DNA from: Helianthus annuus
Taxonomy: Eukaryota > Streptophyta > Magnoliopsida > Asterales > Asteraceae
Assembly: GCF_002127325.2 (NCBI RefSeq)
Contig: NC_035433.2
Span: 122,294,088 to 122,358,087, forward strand
DNA: 64,000 nt
Direction: 5' to 3'
Part shown: positions 1 to 11,868 of the stretch, in pieces
Numbering within the stretch: position 1 is the stretch's first letter
Layout: every line of letters starts with the position of its first letter
The notes under the pieces: generated by a model
Seen by the model: the letters and a program-made list of their open reading frames with translations, nothing else
Told to the model about the DNA's origin: nothing
The model's database searches: none
Program-made: the position numbers and the translations under genes

Positions 1-1169
1 TGAAAAAGTCTGTAGCCGCCCATGTAGCAAAGTGCTTGACTTGTGCTCAAGTCAAAGCCGAGCACCAAAAGCCGTCTGGCTTGCTACAACAGCCTGAACT
101 TCCCGAGTGGAAGTGGGAATGTGTAACTATGGACTTCATAACCAAGTTACCCAAAACCAGGAAAGGAAACGATACAATATGGGTCATAGTCGATAGGCTG
201 ACTAAATCAGCTCATTTTCTACCCATCAAGGAGACATATAGCTCCGATATGTTAGCCCAACTTTATGTTGATAAGATTGTAGCCTTACACGGCATACCTG
301 TGTCTATTATCTCCGACAGGGATACTAGATACACATCTCATTTCTGGAAAAGTTTCCAGCAATCCTTGGGCACGCGTTTAAATTTTAGTACGGCTTACCA
401 TCCACAGACGGACGGTCAAAGTGAGCGTACTATCCAAACGCTAGAAGACATGCTTCGTGCATGTGCGATCGATTTAGGTGGTAACTGGGATAAAAACCTA
501 CCCCTGATCGAATTCTCCTACAATAATAGCTACCACACCAGCATAAAGGCTGCGCCTTTTGAGGCATTATATGGTAGGAAATGCAGATCGCCTGTTTGTT
601 GGGCGGAAGTAGGAGAGGTCCAATTATCGGGACCAGAGATTGTTTTCCAGACGACGGACAAGATTGTCCAGATCCGGGAACGTCTCAAGGCTGCCCGCGA
701 TAGGCAGAAGAGCTACGCTGATCCAAAGCGTAAGGATTTTCACTTCGAAGTGGGTGAAAAAGTATTACTTAAGGTGTCACCCTGGAAGGGGGTGATGCGC
801 TTCGGCAAGAAGGGCAAGCTGAGTCCGAGATACATAGGGCCTTTTGAGGTCATTGAACGGGTCGGATCAGTTGCCTATAAGTTGAACTTGCCTGAAGAGC
901 TCAATGGAATTCACAATGTGTTCCACATCTGCAATCTCAAGAAGTGCTTCGCCGATGAATCATTGGTGATTCCACACACAGATGTGCATATAGATGAGAG
1001 CTTAAAGTTCATAGAAAAACCTTTGTCGATTGAAGATCGACAGGTGAAGAAGCTTCGCAGAAAGCACGTACCGATTGTAAAAGTCAAATGGGATGCTCGT
1101 AGAGGTCCTGAATATACGTGGGAAGTCGAAGCTACAATGAAAGAAAAATACCCCTATTTATTTGAGTAA
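1..1169 (+). CDS. Ty3/Gypsy chromovirus pol C-terminus (integrase and chromodomain), 5' partial
   Basis: C-terminal part of a chromovirus polyprotein that inserts retrotransposon cDNA into the genome. The reading frame is open from the first bases of the window, so the gene starts further left. In order: the end of the HHCC zinc-binding domain ([15 protein letters not shown]), the catalytic core with the first Asp in [11 protein letters not shown], the second in [10 protein letters not shown] and the Glu in [13 protein letters not shown], the GPF/Y module ([21 protein letters not shown]), then a chromodomain-like tail ([19 protein letters not shown]). It ends in TAA at 1167-1169 with no stop or frameshift, unlike the other pol copies here. 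A polypurine tract and 3' LTR follow within 36 bp. Tekay-type placement rests on the chromodomain tail and LTR termini. Confidence 0.93.
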   Translation, partial: KKSVAAHVAKCLTCAQVKAEHQKPSGLLQQPELPEWKWECVTMDFITKLPKTRKGNDTIWVIVDRLTKSAHFLPIKETYSSDMLAQLYVDKIVALHGIPVSIISDRDTRYTSHFWKSFQQSLGTRLNFSTAYHPQTDGQSERTIQTLEDMLRACAIDLGGNWDKNLPLIEFSYNNSYHTSIKAAPFEALYGRKCRSPVCWAEVGEVQLSGPEIVFQTTDKIVQIRERLKAARDRQKSYADPKRKDFHFEVGEKVLLKVSPWKGVMRFGKKGKLSPRYIGPFEVIERVGSVAYKLNLPEELNGIHNVFHICNLKKCFADESLVIPHTDVHIDESLKFIEKPLSIEDRQVKKLRRKHVPIVKVKWDARRGPEYTWEVEATMKEKYPYLFE

Positions 1170-1204
1170 ATCTCGGGTCGAGATTTATTTTAAGGGAGTG
1201 AGGA

Positions 1205-4200
1205 TGTAACACCTCGAATTTTTGTGTCCAATGATGTGTTAACACGTGTCATTTGTTTACACGTGGCATCTATAATAAATAAAGGACTAATCTTGACAAA
1301 CCTTGAAAGTATATAAATTCGAGGGTTATAAAATGTCAACAAGGGTAAATATACTGTATAGTATTCCTAAATAATGCTTAAACCTTCAAACGAATAAATT
1401 ATAGATCGTACAAAAACAAAACGCGGAAGAAAGTGAGAGATTACAAACTACAGGGGTTAACTGTGTCAACATGTTTAATAATACCTCTGAGTGACCCTTT
1501 AACGTTCCAAAGACTTTGTAACGGTATTATACCCTCACTAAAATAATATATATGAATTTCGCGAAGTTTCGATATGAAACGAGAAAGTTACGATCAAATT
1601 CGTAGAAGAAGGGTTAAAAGCGTCAACAGTGAAAGTTAGGGTTTTCCAATATAATTAATAAACGAACCGGGGACTTAATAATGCGGGTAAATAACACGAG
1701 GCCCCTATCGGTAAATAACCGAGGACCAAACCGCAAAGTTACCCCTTCAAACCCGAAAGGTCAGGTAAATCATTACGAAAGATTTCGTTATTAATGGCCG
1801 GATTCTGCAATCATTGCAAAAAGATTTAAAATTTCTGAAATCTTAACCCTACGCGGCCCGCATTGCATAATCGGTTAAGTTGAGGCGGGCCGCGAGCCTC
1901 CTCAACTACGCGTCTGATCTTCTAATCCCAGGCGGCCCGCATTGTAAACGCATGGAACCTCCATGCGGGCCGCATTGGACGCCCAGATGCAGAATTGTTG
2001 TAACTACTTGGCTTTTGGAGCTTTTGAACGATCAAACAACCAATTAATGAAGCATGGGTGCCCCCTACACGACCCATACCACTTAGGGACACCTGCCCAT
2101 GATCCATGATCAATTGTAGATTGTTGTGTAATGATCTTGAAGGCTCTTAAGCACTATAAATAAGCTACATTGGCTCATATCATTCACAACATCAAAACAC
2201 ACAACTACTGATCATTCTAAGTGCTCCCAAGCATTCTCTTCTGCTCCATATTCAAGTTCTAACTTCTGTAAGTTACCTTGATCATCCATTGTTCAGTTTA
2301 TGCTTAGTTTTTAGCTAAAAACCAAACCGTCGTAACTACGGTTTGACTTTACGATAAATCAGTAATGGTTCAGTCTTATGACGAATCAAAAGTGGTTATG
2401 AGTTGGTATTTACGTGGGTATTAAACCTCTAAAATGGTTCCCCCTGATCACCACTCTAACTATGTCAAATGTCGAGTCAAACGTGCGGTTAAAAAGTCGA
2501 CAGAAAGCTATTTTAGCGATTTATGCATAATCTGTAATATATATGTTATGGAACCAGTTTTGATAATCATAAAACATGATAATAAGTATATAAACATGTT
2601 TGCGCTCGTTTGAATCGATCATTTACTATATAGAACCGGTTCGGAGCCGAATGTCGCAAAAGTTTGACTTTTGCTTTGACTTCAGTTCTGACCCGTTTTA
2701 GTGAAGTATAAATATACCTTAGGACTCTCTTAGGACCAGGTCACATGTTGGTATACGCCTCTGTGGTCGGTTCATGAGTTATCCGAGTCTTTTACGTATT
2801 TCCGTCATTCGCCTAAAAGTTGACCGTAACGGCCTTTTAAAATTAAAACGAGTATTTCGGATACGTGAACGGACCAAAACCTTGCTTATTAAATTATAAG
2901 CATGTCCCTAAGGTTTCACGTCAATCCGAGGTCTAGAATGAGAGTTATGCTAAAAGGCGCACTTTTAAGAAAGTTTTGTAATTAACGGCGCAATTGGCAT
3001 AACGCCCATCTAACCCAAGTTTTCGTCACCAAAACTTTTACCCACTGTGGTAAAATAATATATTGGGAATTTTAAAGATTTTTAATAATTTTTACCTTGC
3101 TCATAACCTGCGGTTATGGCTACGGTTCGGTAAATACCGAATATGCCCTTTTTGGCCAAAACGGGAGTTCTACAAGGTCTTTTGACCCGATTCCAGTTGC
3201 TACTGGTTTTAAATAATAAATAAAGTATTTTAAGCTTTATAAGCTGTTCGGGAAACTCAGATTTCCTGTAGAACTCGAAAAGCCCTTTTAAAGACTTTAA
3301 AATGACCGAAAAGCCCCTACGGGGCATAATATTGACTTAAACTCGTTACGGGCATTACGGAAGGTATCCTACTGATACCAAAATACTTTTAAGGCATATT
3401 GACTTAGGAAATAAGCGTAGGACACTTATGGTTAACCGTTTCGCCTATTTGCGCACACGGTACGGCCCACGGAACTAGTTTCGTGCAATAGCCGATATGG
3501 GTCAAATTATATTATTTGAACCCCAAAATCCAGAGTATGAACTATAAACCCACATAAAACAAGTCGCTGAACTTGTTGGGTCCAAATCATACTCCATTCT
3601 CGGTTTTCGCCTTTTCGTGCGAATTAACCATATCTATATATCGGAATCAACCGGTTTAAGCTACGGCTAATACAAGGACCGTTAGGATTCTAAGAGGTTA
3701 ATTAAAAACCTTCGTTCCAGATTAGGAGCCCCAGTAAAAGCTATCGGTGACTTGATCTAAATTAAGGATTAATACTTGCAAAGGTAAATACTTTAACTTA
3801 TTTCCCCTATATGGGCTTGGGTTACGGTATATTAATACCGCTTGATTGAGCATTATATAATTCCATCGCTTAGGTGGTTAATTGATTAAATATGATCGGC
3901 TCATTTAAACAGTTTTGTTGCTTATAAGCCTTTGGGGGGTTTAATGACCGTTGTCCCGGATATCCTTGGCATCATTTTACGAAATGGCCACGACCATCGA
4001 CATCCCCGTGTAGGCGTACACCCGGTATAAAGTGTCGACATTAAAATTAAAAGACGTAGCCGTTGGTTTTTATACTACTGTTTTACGCAAACGTGGTGTG
4101 TCTATAAATCTTTAACCCGGCACGACCCGGGCTACTGAACGCATAAAAGAACATGTAAAACGTTCACAAGATCATTATGAATTTTCCCAAGTTATAAAAG

Positions 4201-4600
4201 AGTTTGTGCCTTGTGCATTCAAATCAATTTTAATAAACATTTTCAAATGTGTCAGTTGAGTGTATTTACCAGTGTAAACTGACGTATTTTCCCCAAAAAG
4301 ATTAAGTGCAGGTACCTAAACGTAATTGGCTGGTATTGGCTCCCTAGCGTCGGGATAAGCCTCGCAAGCTTGATTGCAGTATCTAATGGAACAATACTTT
4401 ACTTTTATTTACGATCCACTGTGGATATTCAACTTCTGTAATACATTGATATTATCACCAGAGGTTGAAATATATATATTTATCTTATGCTTCCACTGTG
4501 CATTATATAATTGTGTGGTTTGACTATATTGTTGCCAACATCGTCACGGTAATCCCCCACCGGGCCCACCGGTGAGACACTTGGAAATCGGGGTGTGACA
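1205..4600 (+). mobile_element. 3' LTR of the first chromovirus (Tekay-type)
   Basis: Long terminal repeat that begins TGTAACACCTCG directly after a purine-rich tract (about 1190-1204) and ends GGGTGTGACA at 4600, so it has TG...CA ends. At about 3.4 kb it is long but within the range reported for this lineage. The 5' partner and the left target duplication lie outside the window; TATGT (4601-4605) is the candidate right target duplication. It holds a cluster of GC-rich motifs (1853-1973) and a TATA box (2155). No coding region is credible inside it. The right end is inferred from the TGTGACA terminus and the abrupt change in sequence character. Confidence 0.8.
1853..2162 (+). promoter_or_regulatory. 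LTR promoter: GC-motif cluster and TATA box
   Basis: Four copies of GCGGGCCGC or its complement lie at 1853-1861, 1885-1893, 1932-1940 and 1965-1973. The last two form an 11-bp perfect inverted repeat (GCGGCCCGCAT / ATGCGGGCCGC). A strong TATA box, TATAAATA, follows at 2155-2162, so transcription probably starts near 2190. The same motif-then-TATA order occurs in two other LTR families in this window. Confidence 0.65.
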
Positions 4601-5013
4601 TATGTATATGCATTTTACCTATTTATTTTGTAGTTATTGAGTCCAGTCAGTATCGTATCGAGTCGAGTCTGTGTCGCGTCGTCGAGTCTAGTTTAGTCAG
4701 GTCGTGGTGTTGAGTCTGCAGATTTGGTTGCTGAGTTACTGCAGTTTGTTTATAGTCGAGTCTGTCGAAAGTTGTTTCAGGTCAGTAGCTTATAATTTCG
4801 AGTCCCTATTGGTTGCGTTGTTGAATATTTGATAGGGTGCGGGTGGTTTGGGTTGGTTTGTTTTGTTTGGTGATATGGTTTGAGAGATGTGCGAAACGGG
4901 ATGATATTTAAAAAATAGGGGGGGTGGTTTTGTCCGCATAATAAAGGACAGTTTTGTTTTGGCATGTTTAAATGAATTTTGGCGGACGATTGTTTTGGGA
5001 TACTATGAACCTC

Positions 5014-5024
5014 AAGTGTGGGGA
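5014..5024 (+). other. Polypurine-tract-like motif, first copy
   Basis: AAGTGTGGGGA, identical to the 11 bp in front of the 3' LTR at 8388-8398. A third copy is at 7374-7384. The two internal copies stand on either side of the ATHILA-type ORF. Confidence 0.5.
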
Positions 5025-5612
5025 GGTATTTCGATCGGTTTTCACATAAAGACCCCATTTTTAACATAAATCACGCGCGCCACCTCCGTTGCTTCCACAT
5101 TGAAGTTTATGATGATTTTCTCGGCACTTGGGATTTCTCGAGGGTGAGCAAAGTGCCGGGAGGGGGTAGAATTGTAAATTTTGTGTAATTTGCGTCTAGT
5201 TGGTCGTAGTGTCGTCTTTTGCGTCGAAAGTCTAGTCTTTGCGTGATTTAGGGTCGTTTAGGGTGTTTTGAGTCATTTTTGAGTCTTGTTAGTGTCTTTG
5301 CATGTCCGATCGCATCGCTTGATTACTAAACCGCTTCGCTCGTACTCAATCTCCATTCGGGCGAAGTTCGGTTTGTTTTCAAGTCGATTTGCGATTCGTT
5401 ACTTGTTTCGAACAACGGCCGCAAACGAAATGCTATACGGCCGTCGTTCGATCGTATATTATTTTATTATTATTATATTATTATTTAAAAAAATCAGAAA
5501 AATTCTTAAAAATTCCAAAAAAATAAAAAAAAATTCAAAAATATCAAAAAAATAGCTTGTGTTTACTAACTGTTCACCTGTTTTGCATGTTCATTGATCT
5601 GTTTTGAACAGG

Positions 5613-6947
5613 ATGTCAGGTGAGGGGTCATCTTCAGGAGTGAAGCGCAAGAGGCGCAGTACTAGGGCCCAGGCGGCAGTTCAGGAGCAGTCGGTTGTTC
5701 CGGTACTTAGGGAGATCACGTATAGGGATGACGGGACTCCCCACGGTCAGAGTAATAGGTTGGGGGATAGCCCGTTATTACGGTTTACGTTTGGGTCGGC
5801 TGCGTACATGAAGTATGATCCAATTAAGAAGCTGAATCTGTTAGAATTTCGAAGGATTGACTGGGATCTAGTGAGACAGCTGGGGCAGGTTGAAAGGTTA
5901 GAGCAGTTGTTGGGTTCGAAGTTTAGGATGGCGTTAGAATGTGACGCGCCACAGTATTACCAGCTCACCTTGGAGTTTCATTCCATGTTTTATTATAGAC
6001 ATCCAGGGGGTTTTGATGAGCCGGATGTGGTTTCGTTTTCGCTGGGTAAGAGGATTTTCAATATGACACTGCCACAATTCGCTGAGGCAACTGCATTTTA
6101 TTCGTGTCAGGAGGTTGAGTCGGATGAGTTCAGGGGTTTGTTGAGATATGTAGTGAAGGAGGAAAAGGAGTTTTGTGTGATGGCGGGGGATTTGCAGAGG
6201 TTTTGGGCGACTATTGCTACCACACCATATTCGGGCAATATGGTAGCATCTGATATTCGAGATCCGCTTTATAGGTTTTTACACAAGATATTAGTGGCGA
6301 CATTGATTGGTAGGTACTAGGGGGATAAGGTGAACCAGCATAGCCTGTTCTGTCTGATGTGTATGGTTGAGAGGAGGCCAGCGAATCTGGCGAGTATTTT
6401 AGCGTGGTCTTTAGCAAGACCGAAGAAGGGAGGTAAAAACGCGAGGTTATATGGTGGGCCATACATTACGATGTTAGCGGCCAATTTAGGTGTGTTTGCT
6501 GATTTTCCGCCTGATTTGATGCGCACAGGACCAGCTCCATCATTGATGGAGCTGAAGAGTCTACAGTTGGCGAGGATAGTGACAGTGGATACGCCACCGG
6601 CGTGGGAGGCCGTGACTGAGGGGCAGCAGGTGCCACCTCCAACAGGTTCAGCCGCCGCAGAGGCGATGCAGGGTGCGATCCCACAGTGTATTCGGGCGCC
6701 ACTGCAGAGGCATCAGTTGCCGGCACGTGAGCGCCCTATTAGGCAGCCGCGGTCAGAGCCGTTGACATTGGAGGGTTTGTATGATAGAGTGGAGCAGGTG
6801 AGGCAGGAGGTGCGGGATGGTTTACAGGTAATTTATGATCACTTCCACTTACAGCCACCACCATTTTGGCAGCCACAGCAGGAGGGTGCAGCTGGTGGGC
6901 AGGAGGAGCCTGCAGAGGGACAACAGGGTGGAGCAGGAGGAGCGTGA
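5613..6947 (+). pseudogene. ATHILA ORF1-type protein, broken by one stop
   Basis: Matches the plant 'retrotransposon Orf1'/ATHILA family (Pfam PF03078 type): a basic N-terminus (VKRKRRSTRAQ), then the conserved core with RPANLASILAWSLARP and ARLYGGPYITMLAANLGV, then a Pro/Gln/Gly-rich tail after LYDRVEQVRQEVRDG. I chose the ATG at 5613, which follows TTTTGAACAGG. A single in-frame TAG at 6318-6320 splits the protein after residue 235; the downstream part continues in the same frame to TGA at 6945-6947, about 444 codons in all. Its place between the (missing) pol region and the 3' LTR is where Athila elements carry an env-like or accessory ORF. The biochemical role of the family is not established. 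Confidence 0.85.
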
Positions 6948-8387
6948 GGATGTGCAGCGGTGTTTTTGGAGCTTATATATCTTTTGTTTTATTTTATGCT
7001 GTTTTTGATCCTCATATCTCGGTCTGTACTGATATTATACACTGGTTGGTAGGGGTTTGGGTTGGTTGATACTTGGTAGCTTGTTGATACTTTGATGATA
7101 TATATTATGTTGGTTTGGTATGATTTGAGTGTTAGGTTGATTTTGATGCCGCTTCCGTTCGCGTGTCCGCGTTAGTACAGTTTGCTGAGCGCGTTTTGGA
7201 TTGGAGGGCGTGTGTGGTATCGACTGGCATACTGACAGTCTCACATATGATTCAGCTAAGTCGTTCCACTTGTACACTTGTATATTTATTTATTTATTTA
7301 TTTATTTATTTATTTTGTTTTTAGGTTTTAGGAGTCATGTTTCCATCCTTGCATTAGGGACAACGCAATATTCAAGTGTGGGGATGGGAACTTGTATTTA
7401 GTGTGTCTAGTTAGTAGTGTCTTCAAAAAAACCGAAAAAATACAAAAAAGTTGAAAAATTGAAAAAATCCAAAAAAATTAAAAAAATCAGAAAATGTCTT
7501 TTGAAATAAAAAGTTTGCAAAATAAAAGCGGAAAATGATAGAAAAGTCGAGATTTTTGTTCGGGTCAAATAATAATAATATGAGATAATTTAATCGTGCT
7601 TGTGTCTAGTTTGGGATATGCGGGTAGGCTCGGTTCGGTTTTGAGTTCCTTTGATCTTAATATACCTAATGTCGGTTCACTAGTGGGTTCTCATCTAGGA
7701 AAAGTGGGGAAATTGAAACCGCCAAAAATAACATAAGGGGCACCGTTATAAGTTAAAACCATTTGAGTTTGTGATCATGTGAAAAAAAAATATATAGAAT
7801 AAAAGTGAGCTAGAAACTGAATGAAAGTAGCCACTTCTATGTAGTCTGAGCTGGGGATACCGACTCTACAGCAAGATTACCGCTAGGGTGTGTGAAATCG
7901 ACCGTGCAAAGCAATAAAAAGAAAAAAATAATAAAAAGTACCGAAACTAAGTAGTCTGTGGTTGGGGATAGCGACTCTATAGCCGGATTGCCTCTTGGTT
8001 TGGGAAAGCACCGTCTAGACTCACGAGCGAGAAAAAAAAAGAAAAAAAGAAAAAAAAATATATTTGTTTGATTGTAAACTCTCTTGGTTTTGATATAAAA
8101 CGGTTGGGAATTGGTCTATGATCGTTCTCTTTGTCCTATAAGTTTGAGGTGGGATTAGATGGGTATGCGATTTCTAGTGTGAGACCCTAGGTGGATTGAC
8201 CCATAATTGAACCTAAATTGCATGATAAGGGCTCGGAACCGGGTTTGGGTTTAAGAGGATCGAAATACTTGCAATCGCAACTAACACATGTCTCGATTTT
8301 AATAAATGAACATAAGCTTTTGGCCCGAACGACTATCTTGACTATGATTTCGTTTGCATAATTCTTTTTCGAGGACGAAAAAAGAGT
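6948..8387 (+). other. Non-coding 3' region of the Athila-like element
   Basis: No gene seen. It contains an (ATTT)n microsatellite at 7284-7315, a second AAGTGTGGGGA motif at 7374-7384, an A-rich stretch at 7420-7540, and a diverged direct repeat (7841-7905 and 7951-8014) in which both copies begin GTAGTCTG and keep GGGGATA and CGACTCTA at matching places. Confidence 0.7.
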
Positions 8388-8398
8388 AAGTGTGGGGA
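8388..8398 (+). other. Polypurine tract of the Athila-like element
   Basis: AAGTGTGGGGA lies 4 bp before the LTR start at 8403, where second-strand DNA priming is expected. Confidence 0.65.
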
Positions 8399-8632
8399 TA
8401 TTTGATGTATTGTAAAATACATCAGTATTCGCGTCGGTTTTAGTCGTTAGTTATTCGTTTTTAGTGTCGGTTTTAGATAGATTGTACATACTTTTGATTT
8501 AAATTGTGTTTCCAGGTCTTTACAGCCAAAAGGAGCGAAAACGAGTCAAAATCTGGAAAGGCGGAAGGCTGGAACGGAAATCGAGGAATCGGGAGCTGAA
8601 ACGAAGCGAAAATGCAGTTCTGGAGCTATCAG

Positions 8633-8898
8633 GCGGGTCGCGTAAGCTTATAAGGATCTCCAGGCGGGCCGCATTAACTTAAAAAGAAAATTCAGAGTTG
8701 TTTAAGTTTAGGCGGCCCGCATCAACTTATCCGATACTTGCAAGCGGGCCGTGAGAGTTATTAAAGGGTTTCCGGTGTTGAACTTGTTTGGCAGGCCGCG
8801 TAGACTAAAGAGAATATGTGAAGCGGGCCGCGTGAAGACCCTATGTCGGCAACAGAAGGTTCCGTGCATGAAAATTTAGGGTTTGTGAAGGTTATAAG
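8633..8898 (+). promoter_or_regulatory. Athila LTR promoter: GC-motif cluster and TATA-like box
   Basis: GCGGGCCGC or one-base variants occur at 8633, 8664, 8712 (complement), 8744, 8791 and 8823. TATAAG follows at 8893. The motif family matches those in the LTRs at 1205 and 16253. Confidence 0.5.
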
Positions 8899-10080
8899 AG
8901 GTAAACAACATGAACAGCAAACGAACTTGATACGAATTTGGAGTTCTGGAGGCGAAAATCAGAGGCTGTTGAAGGTTTGAAAGCTTGAGGATTGCAAGGA
9001 ATCATCGGATATACTTTAGAAGCGTGCGAGAGTGAAGACCACGGGTTTTACTATCCTAATCTATCGTTCTTTGTTCGTTTTTATGTGTTACATGATGAAT
9101 TCAGAACTTAGTATGACTTTATTTGCGTTTTTGATTATGTTTTCCGGCTAAAAACCGTAAACTACCTAGGCTAATGACTATGGCATAATAAAGTTTGGAT
9201 TTTTATTTGATTTTTGTCGTGGTTGTGGATCTTTCTTGTATTGTAAACGCTATGGGAATTTAACTTGGTGCGTATGTGTGCTTGTGATTATCTTATTATT
9301 GATATTTGTTTCATATAATCCTTGGTGACGGTCTTTATCACACAATAGGGTTATATTAGGGTTCTTGATTTAGGTGAGTGTCTATATCACCGTAATAGGT
9401 CATTAACCCTTTAGGGTGAAAATGCGTAAGTAACCTTAGAAACAATATTCGGTAATTTGATAAAATCAAGTGTGCTGCTAAACTCGTCGCTGTGAGGCTC
9501 GAGGGTATTAATAGGTCTCGGTTTGGTTATAAGTCCTTAACATTCCATTATCTATTAAACCAAGATTAAAACCCGTAGTTGCATTAGACGTTCGCGCGGC
9601 AAGGTAAAGCGTCTTACATAAGCACTTTCAAGAAACTAGAGGACTGAAAGGAAAATCTAGAAAACCGGTAAGCATAACATCCTAGGTAGTGCAATAAGAA
9701 TCGCCTCGAGAGTGTTTGAGGGGCTTAGTGGTGTCTTAATAGGTTTAGTATTTAAAGATCCCGATTCCACACCACAAAATTATCAAATAGGAATCCATCC
9801 TGAATTTAGCCTGCGTCTAGCCTAGGTAGTCTTCATCACCACTGGTCAATACCTTCGTTCGAGTTCGTGTCTAGTCTTTTAGCATTATTTTATTATTTTA
9901 TTTAGGATATTTAGAACCCCCCCCCCAAATTAATAAACAATTTAGTATGTCGTGTCAGTCTTAGTCTAGATAGAGTCGTAGCGTAATCAGTAGAGTCTCA
10001 TGGGTTCGATACTCGGACTTGCTTTAGCTTTACTACATTGATCGGTTCACTTGCCGGTTGTGTGGTTCAGGGTTTAGATC

Positions 10081-10495
10081 ATGGTTGCAAAAGTCGCTAG
10101 GCGCTCCGTAGTCGGTCGACCGGGGAGTTGAGAGTACTCGGTCTACGCGGAGAGTACTCGGGGAGTACTCGGACATGTTAAATTATAAAGAAATTACTTT
10201 TTGGAGATTAAATATATGTCAAATAACATAAATTTTACAAATATTTATAACAAAATACGTGAAAATGATATTCATTCTTTAATTCTTTAATTTGATAGGC
10301 ATAGAAATTATGTTATATTATTATTTAAGTCAAACTAGGCCCGAGTTGACCTAGTAGATCCAATTCTGGCTGAGGTTGATCTCGTTTGACCGACTCCGAA
10401 TAATCAGGCGGAGTTAAAGAAAGTCGCCTCGGCAGCCTGCCTTGTAGCGACTACTCGGGGAGTACTCGGGCTTGGAAACCTTGTTTTACAACCAT
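10081..10495. mobile_element. MITE, 415 bp, in the Athila LTR
   Basis: Bounded by a perfect 10-bp direct repeat GGTTTAGATC (10071-10080 and 10496-10505). Its ends are ATGGTTGCAAAA and TTTTACAACCAT, a 12-bp terminal inverted repeat with one mismatch. The subterminal regions repeat a GGGAGTACTCGG motif. It has no coding capacity. A 10-bp duplication best fits a Mutator-like (MULE) non-autonomous element; the superfamily is inferred. Confidence 0.75.
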
Positions 10496-10596
10496 GGTTT
10501 AGATCGAGTCTTAGTTTTATAAATTTAAAGCTTAGAGAGTCTAGAATTAGGGTAATTTTAGTTGTTTTAATTAACCCACATTTAGCACATCACACG

Positions 10597-11868
10597 TCAA
10601 TAATAAAGAGCGCCATCAAGCATAAAAAAAGTAGAATTCCACCTTGTAACAACATCTTGCCTTAACCCCTTTTTCTTCTTAATAGAAAGCAACTGCACAC
10701 AATACAAAAATTTTTCCTTCCTTTGTTGTGAACCTTTCACATACTTGACACTTTCTTTAACTTTATGAACACACTCATCAATTTCTTTTAACCCATCTTG
10801 CACAATCAAGTTCAAAATATGTGCACAACATCTCAAGTGGAAAAAATTACCCTTAGAAACAAGTGGTGACTTTGCATTCAGTTGTTCTCTCAAAAGCCCA
10901 ACAAAAGTGTCATTAGAAGAAGCATTATCTAACGTCACATAGAATATTTTGTTTTCTATGCCCCATTCTACTAAAATAGAAAACACTTTTTCACATAAAG
11001 CAATGCCAGTATGAGGTGGTGGCATAAAAGAAAATGATAAAACTCTTTTTTGCAAAATCCAATCTTTATCCATAAAATGAACAGTAATTGCTAAATACCC
11101 ATCAGTAGCAATAGAAGTCCATAAATCTGAAGTTAGACATAATCTGCCAGGTGATTCCATAAGCATCTCTTTCACCTTTTCCTTTTCTTTCTTATACATT
11201 TTCAGTATATCTGATTTTATAGTATTTCTAGATATGATATTCACATCGGGTTGCAAATACTTAAACAAATCTCTAAATGCCTTATAGTCTATAAATGATA
11301 AAGGCAAGTCATGCATCACAATAGTAGCTACAAGCATTTCACGAAACGTATTTTGACTAAAACTAGATGTCTTTAACTTCACGTCAGTATCTAAAAGCAT
11401 TTGACCAACATGTTTATAAGTAGTACCATAGCAGCTTGATATATGTTGAGTAAAATTTCCCATACCTTGCTTACTATCAAACATGAGAACATGACCACAT
11501 TTGTTGCACTTTGATGGAACTTTTCCGCCTAAAGTTTTGTTTTGTTGGTTGGTAAAGTAATTCTATGGAACTGATCTTTCCTTTCACGATCTCTTTGCCT
11601 TGGGTTTTTTAACACTACAATCATTTTGGCCCTCTACCTCCACAGAGCCAACTTCGTCATCTTCCAAATACAAATTCATAGTGCTATCATTTTCTACGTC
11701 GAATTTGATAGAATCAGAATACATATCCATCTATAATAGAGAAAAAAAATACATAAAGTTACTCCAAAAGTTAATAAGGAAATTGAATGAAAAGCTATCA
11801 AAGTTAAACCAACAACATACCGGTGTTTTGCCCTTCTTCTTCCCGACTTTATTTTGTGAATCACTCAT
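10597..11868 (-). pseudogene. hAT transposase (BED-finger type), two exons, truncated
   Basis: Encodes the N-terminal and central parts of an Ac/RICESLEEPER-type transposase. Exon 1 (11868-11821) gives a 16-residue basic leader. A 90-bp GT-AG intron (11820-11731, ending CTATTATAG) follows; exon 2 starts at 11730. A BED zinc finger is visible (KCNKCGHVLMF...HISSC), then the RNase-H-like core (LTSDLWTS, YVTLDNASSND, RCCAHILNLIVQDGL, VVTRWNSTFFMLDGALYY). The C-terminal dimerisation domain is absent because the Athila-like element begins there. Two in-frame stops interrupt exon 2 upstream of 11484; both look like C-to-T type changes (CGA to TGA, TGG to TAG). The gene is non-functional as it stands. 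Confidence 0.87.

Larger units (their letters stand above)
4601..10592 (+). mobile_element. Athila-like Ty3/Gypsy element, right part
   Basis: The part of an Athila-like LTR element lying right of the chromovirus LTR that interrupts it. It contains an ATHILA ORF1-type gene (5613-6947), about 1.4 kb of non-coding A-rich DNA, a polypurine tract (8388-8398) and a 3' LTR (8403-10592). Its gag/pol and 5' LTR would lie left of the window, beyond the interrupting chromovirus. Position 4601-5612 has no convincing gene; an A-rich stretch at 5486-5552 precedes the ORF. The right end falls inside a hAT transposase gene, so this element inserted into the hAT element. Confidence 0.75.
8403..10592 (+). mobile_element. 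3' LTR of the Athila-like element
   Basis: Begins TGATGTATT and ends ACATCA, so its termini form a perfect 6-bp inverted repeat (TGATGT/ACATCA). The first 22 bp are themselves a palindrome with a GTAA centre. Without the MITE and its duplicated target the LTR is about 1.77 kb, normal for Athila. Six GCGGGCCGC-like motifs (8633-8831) lie ahead of a TATA-like TATAAG at 8893-8898. A C10 run is at about 9917. CACGT at 10593-10597 is the candidate target duplication. Right of the end, the sequence is hAT coding DNA on the opposite strand. Confidence 0.78.

Noticed and set aside
3082..3327. Minus-strand ORF in the first LTR
   Set aside because: Short, without domain, inside a non-coding LTR.
5286..5555. 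Plus-strand ORF before the ATHILA-type gene
   Set aside because: Ends in a Lys/Ile run made by the A-rich stretch; no recognisable domain.
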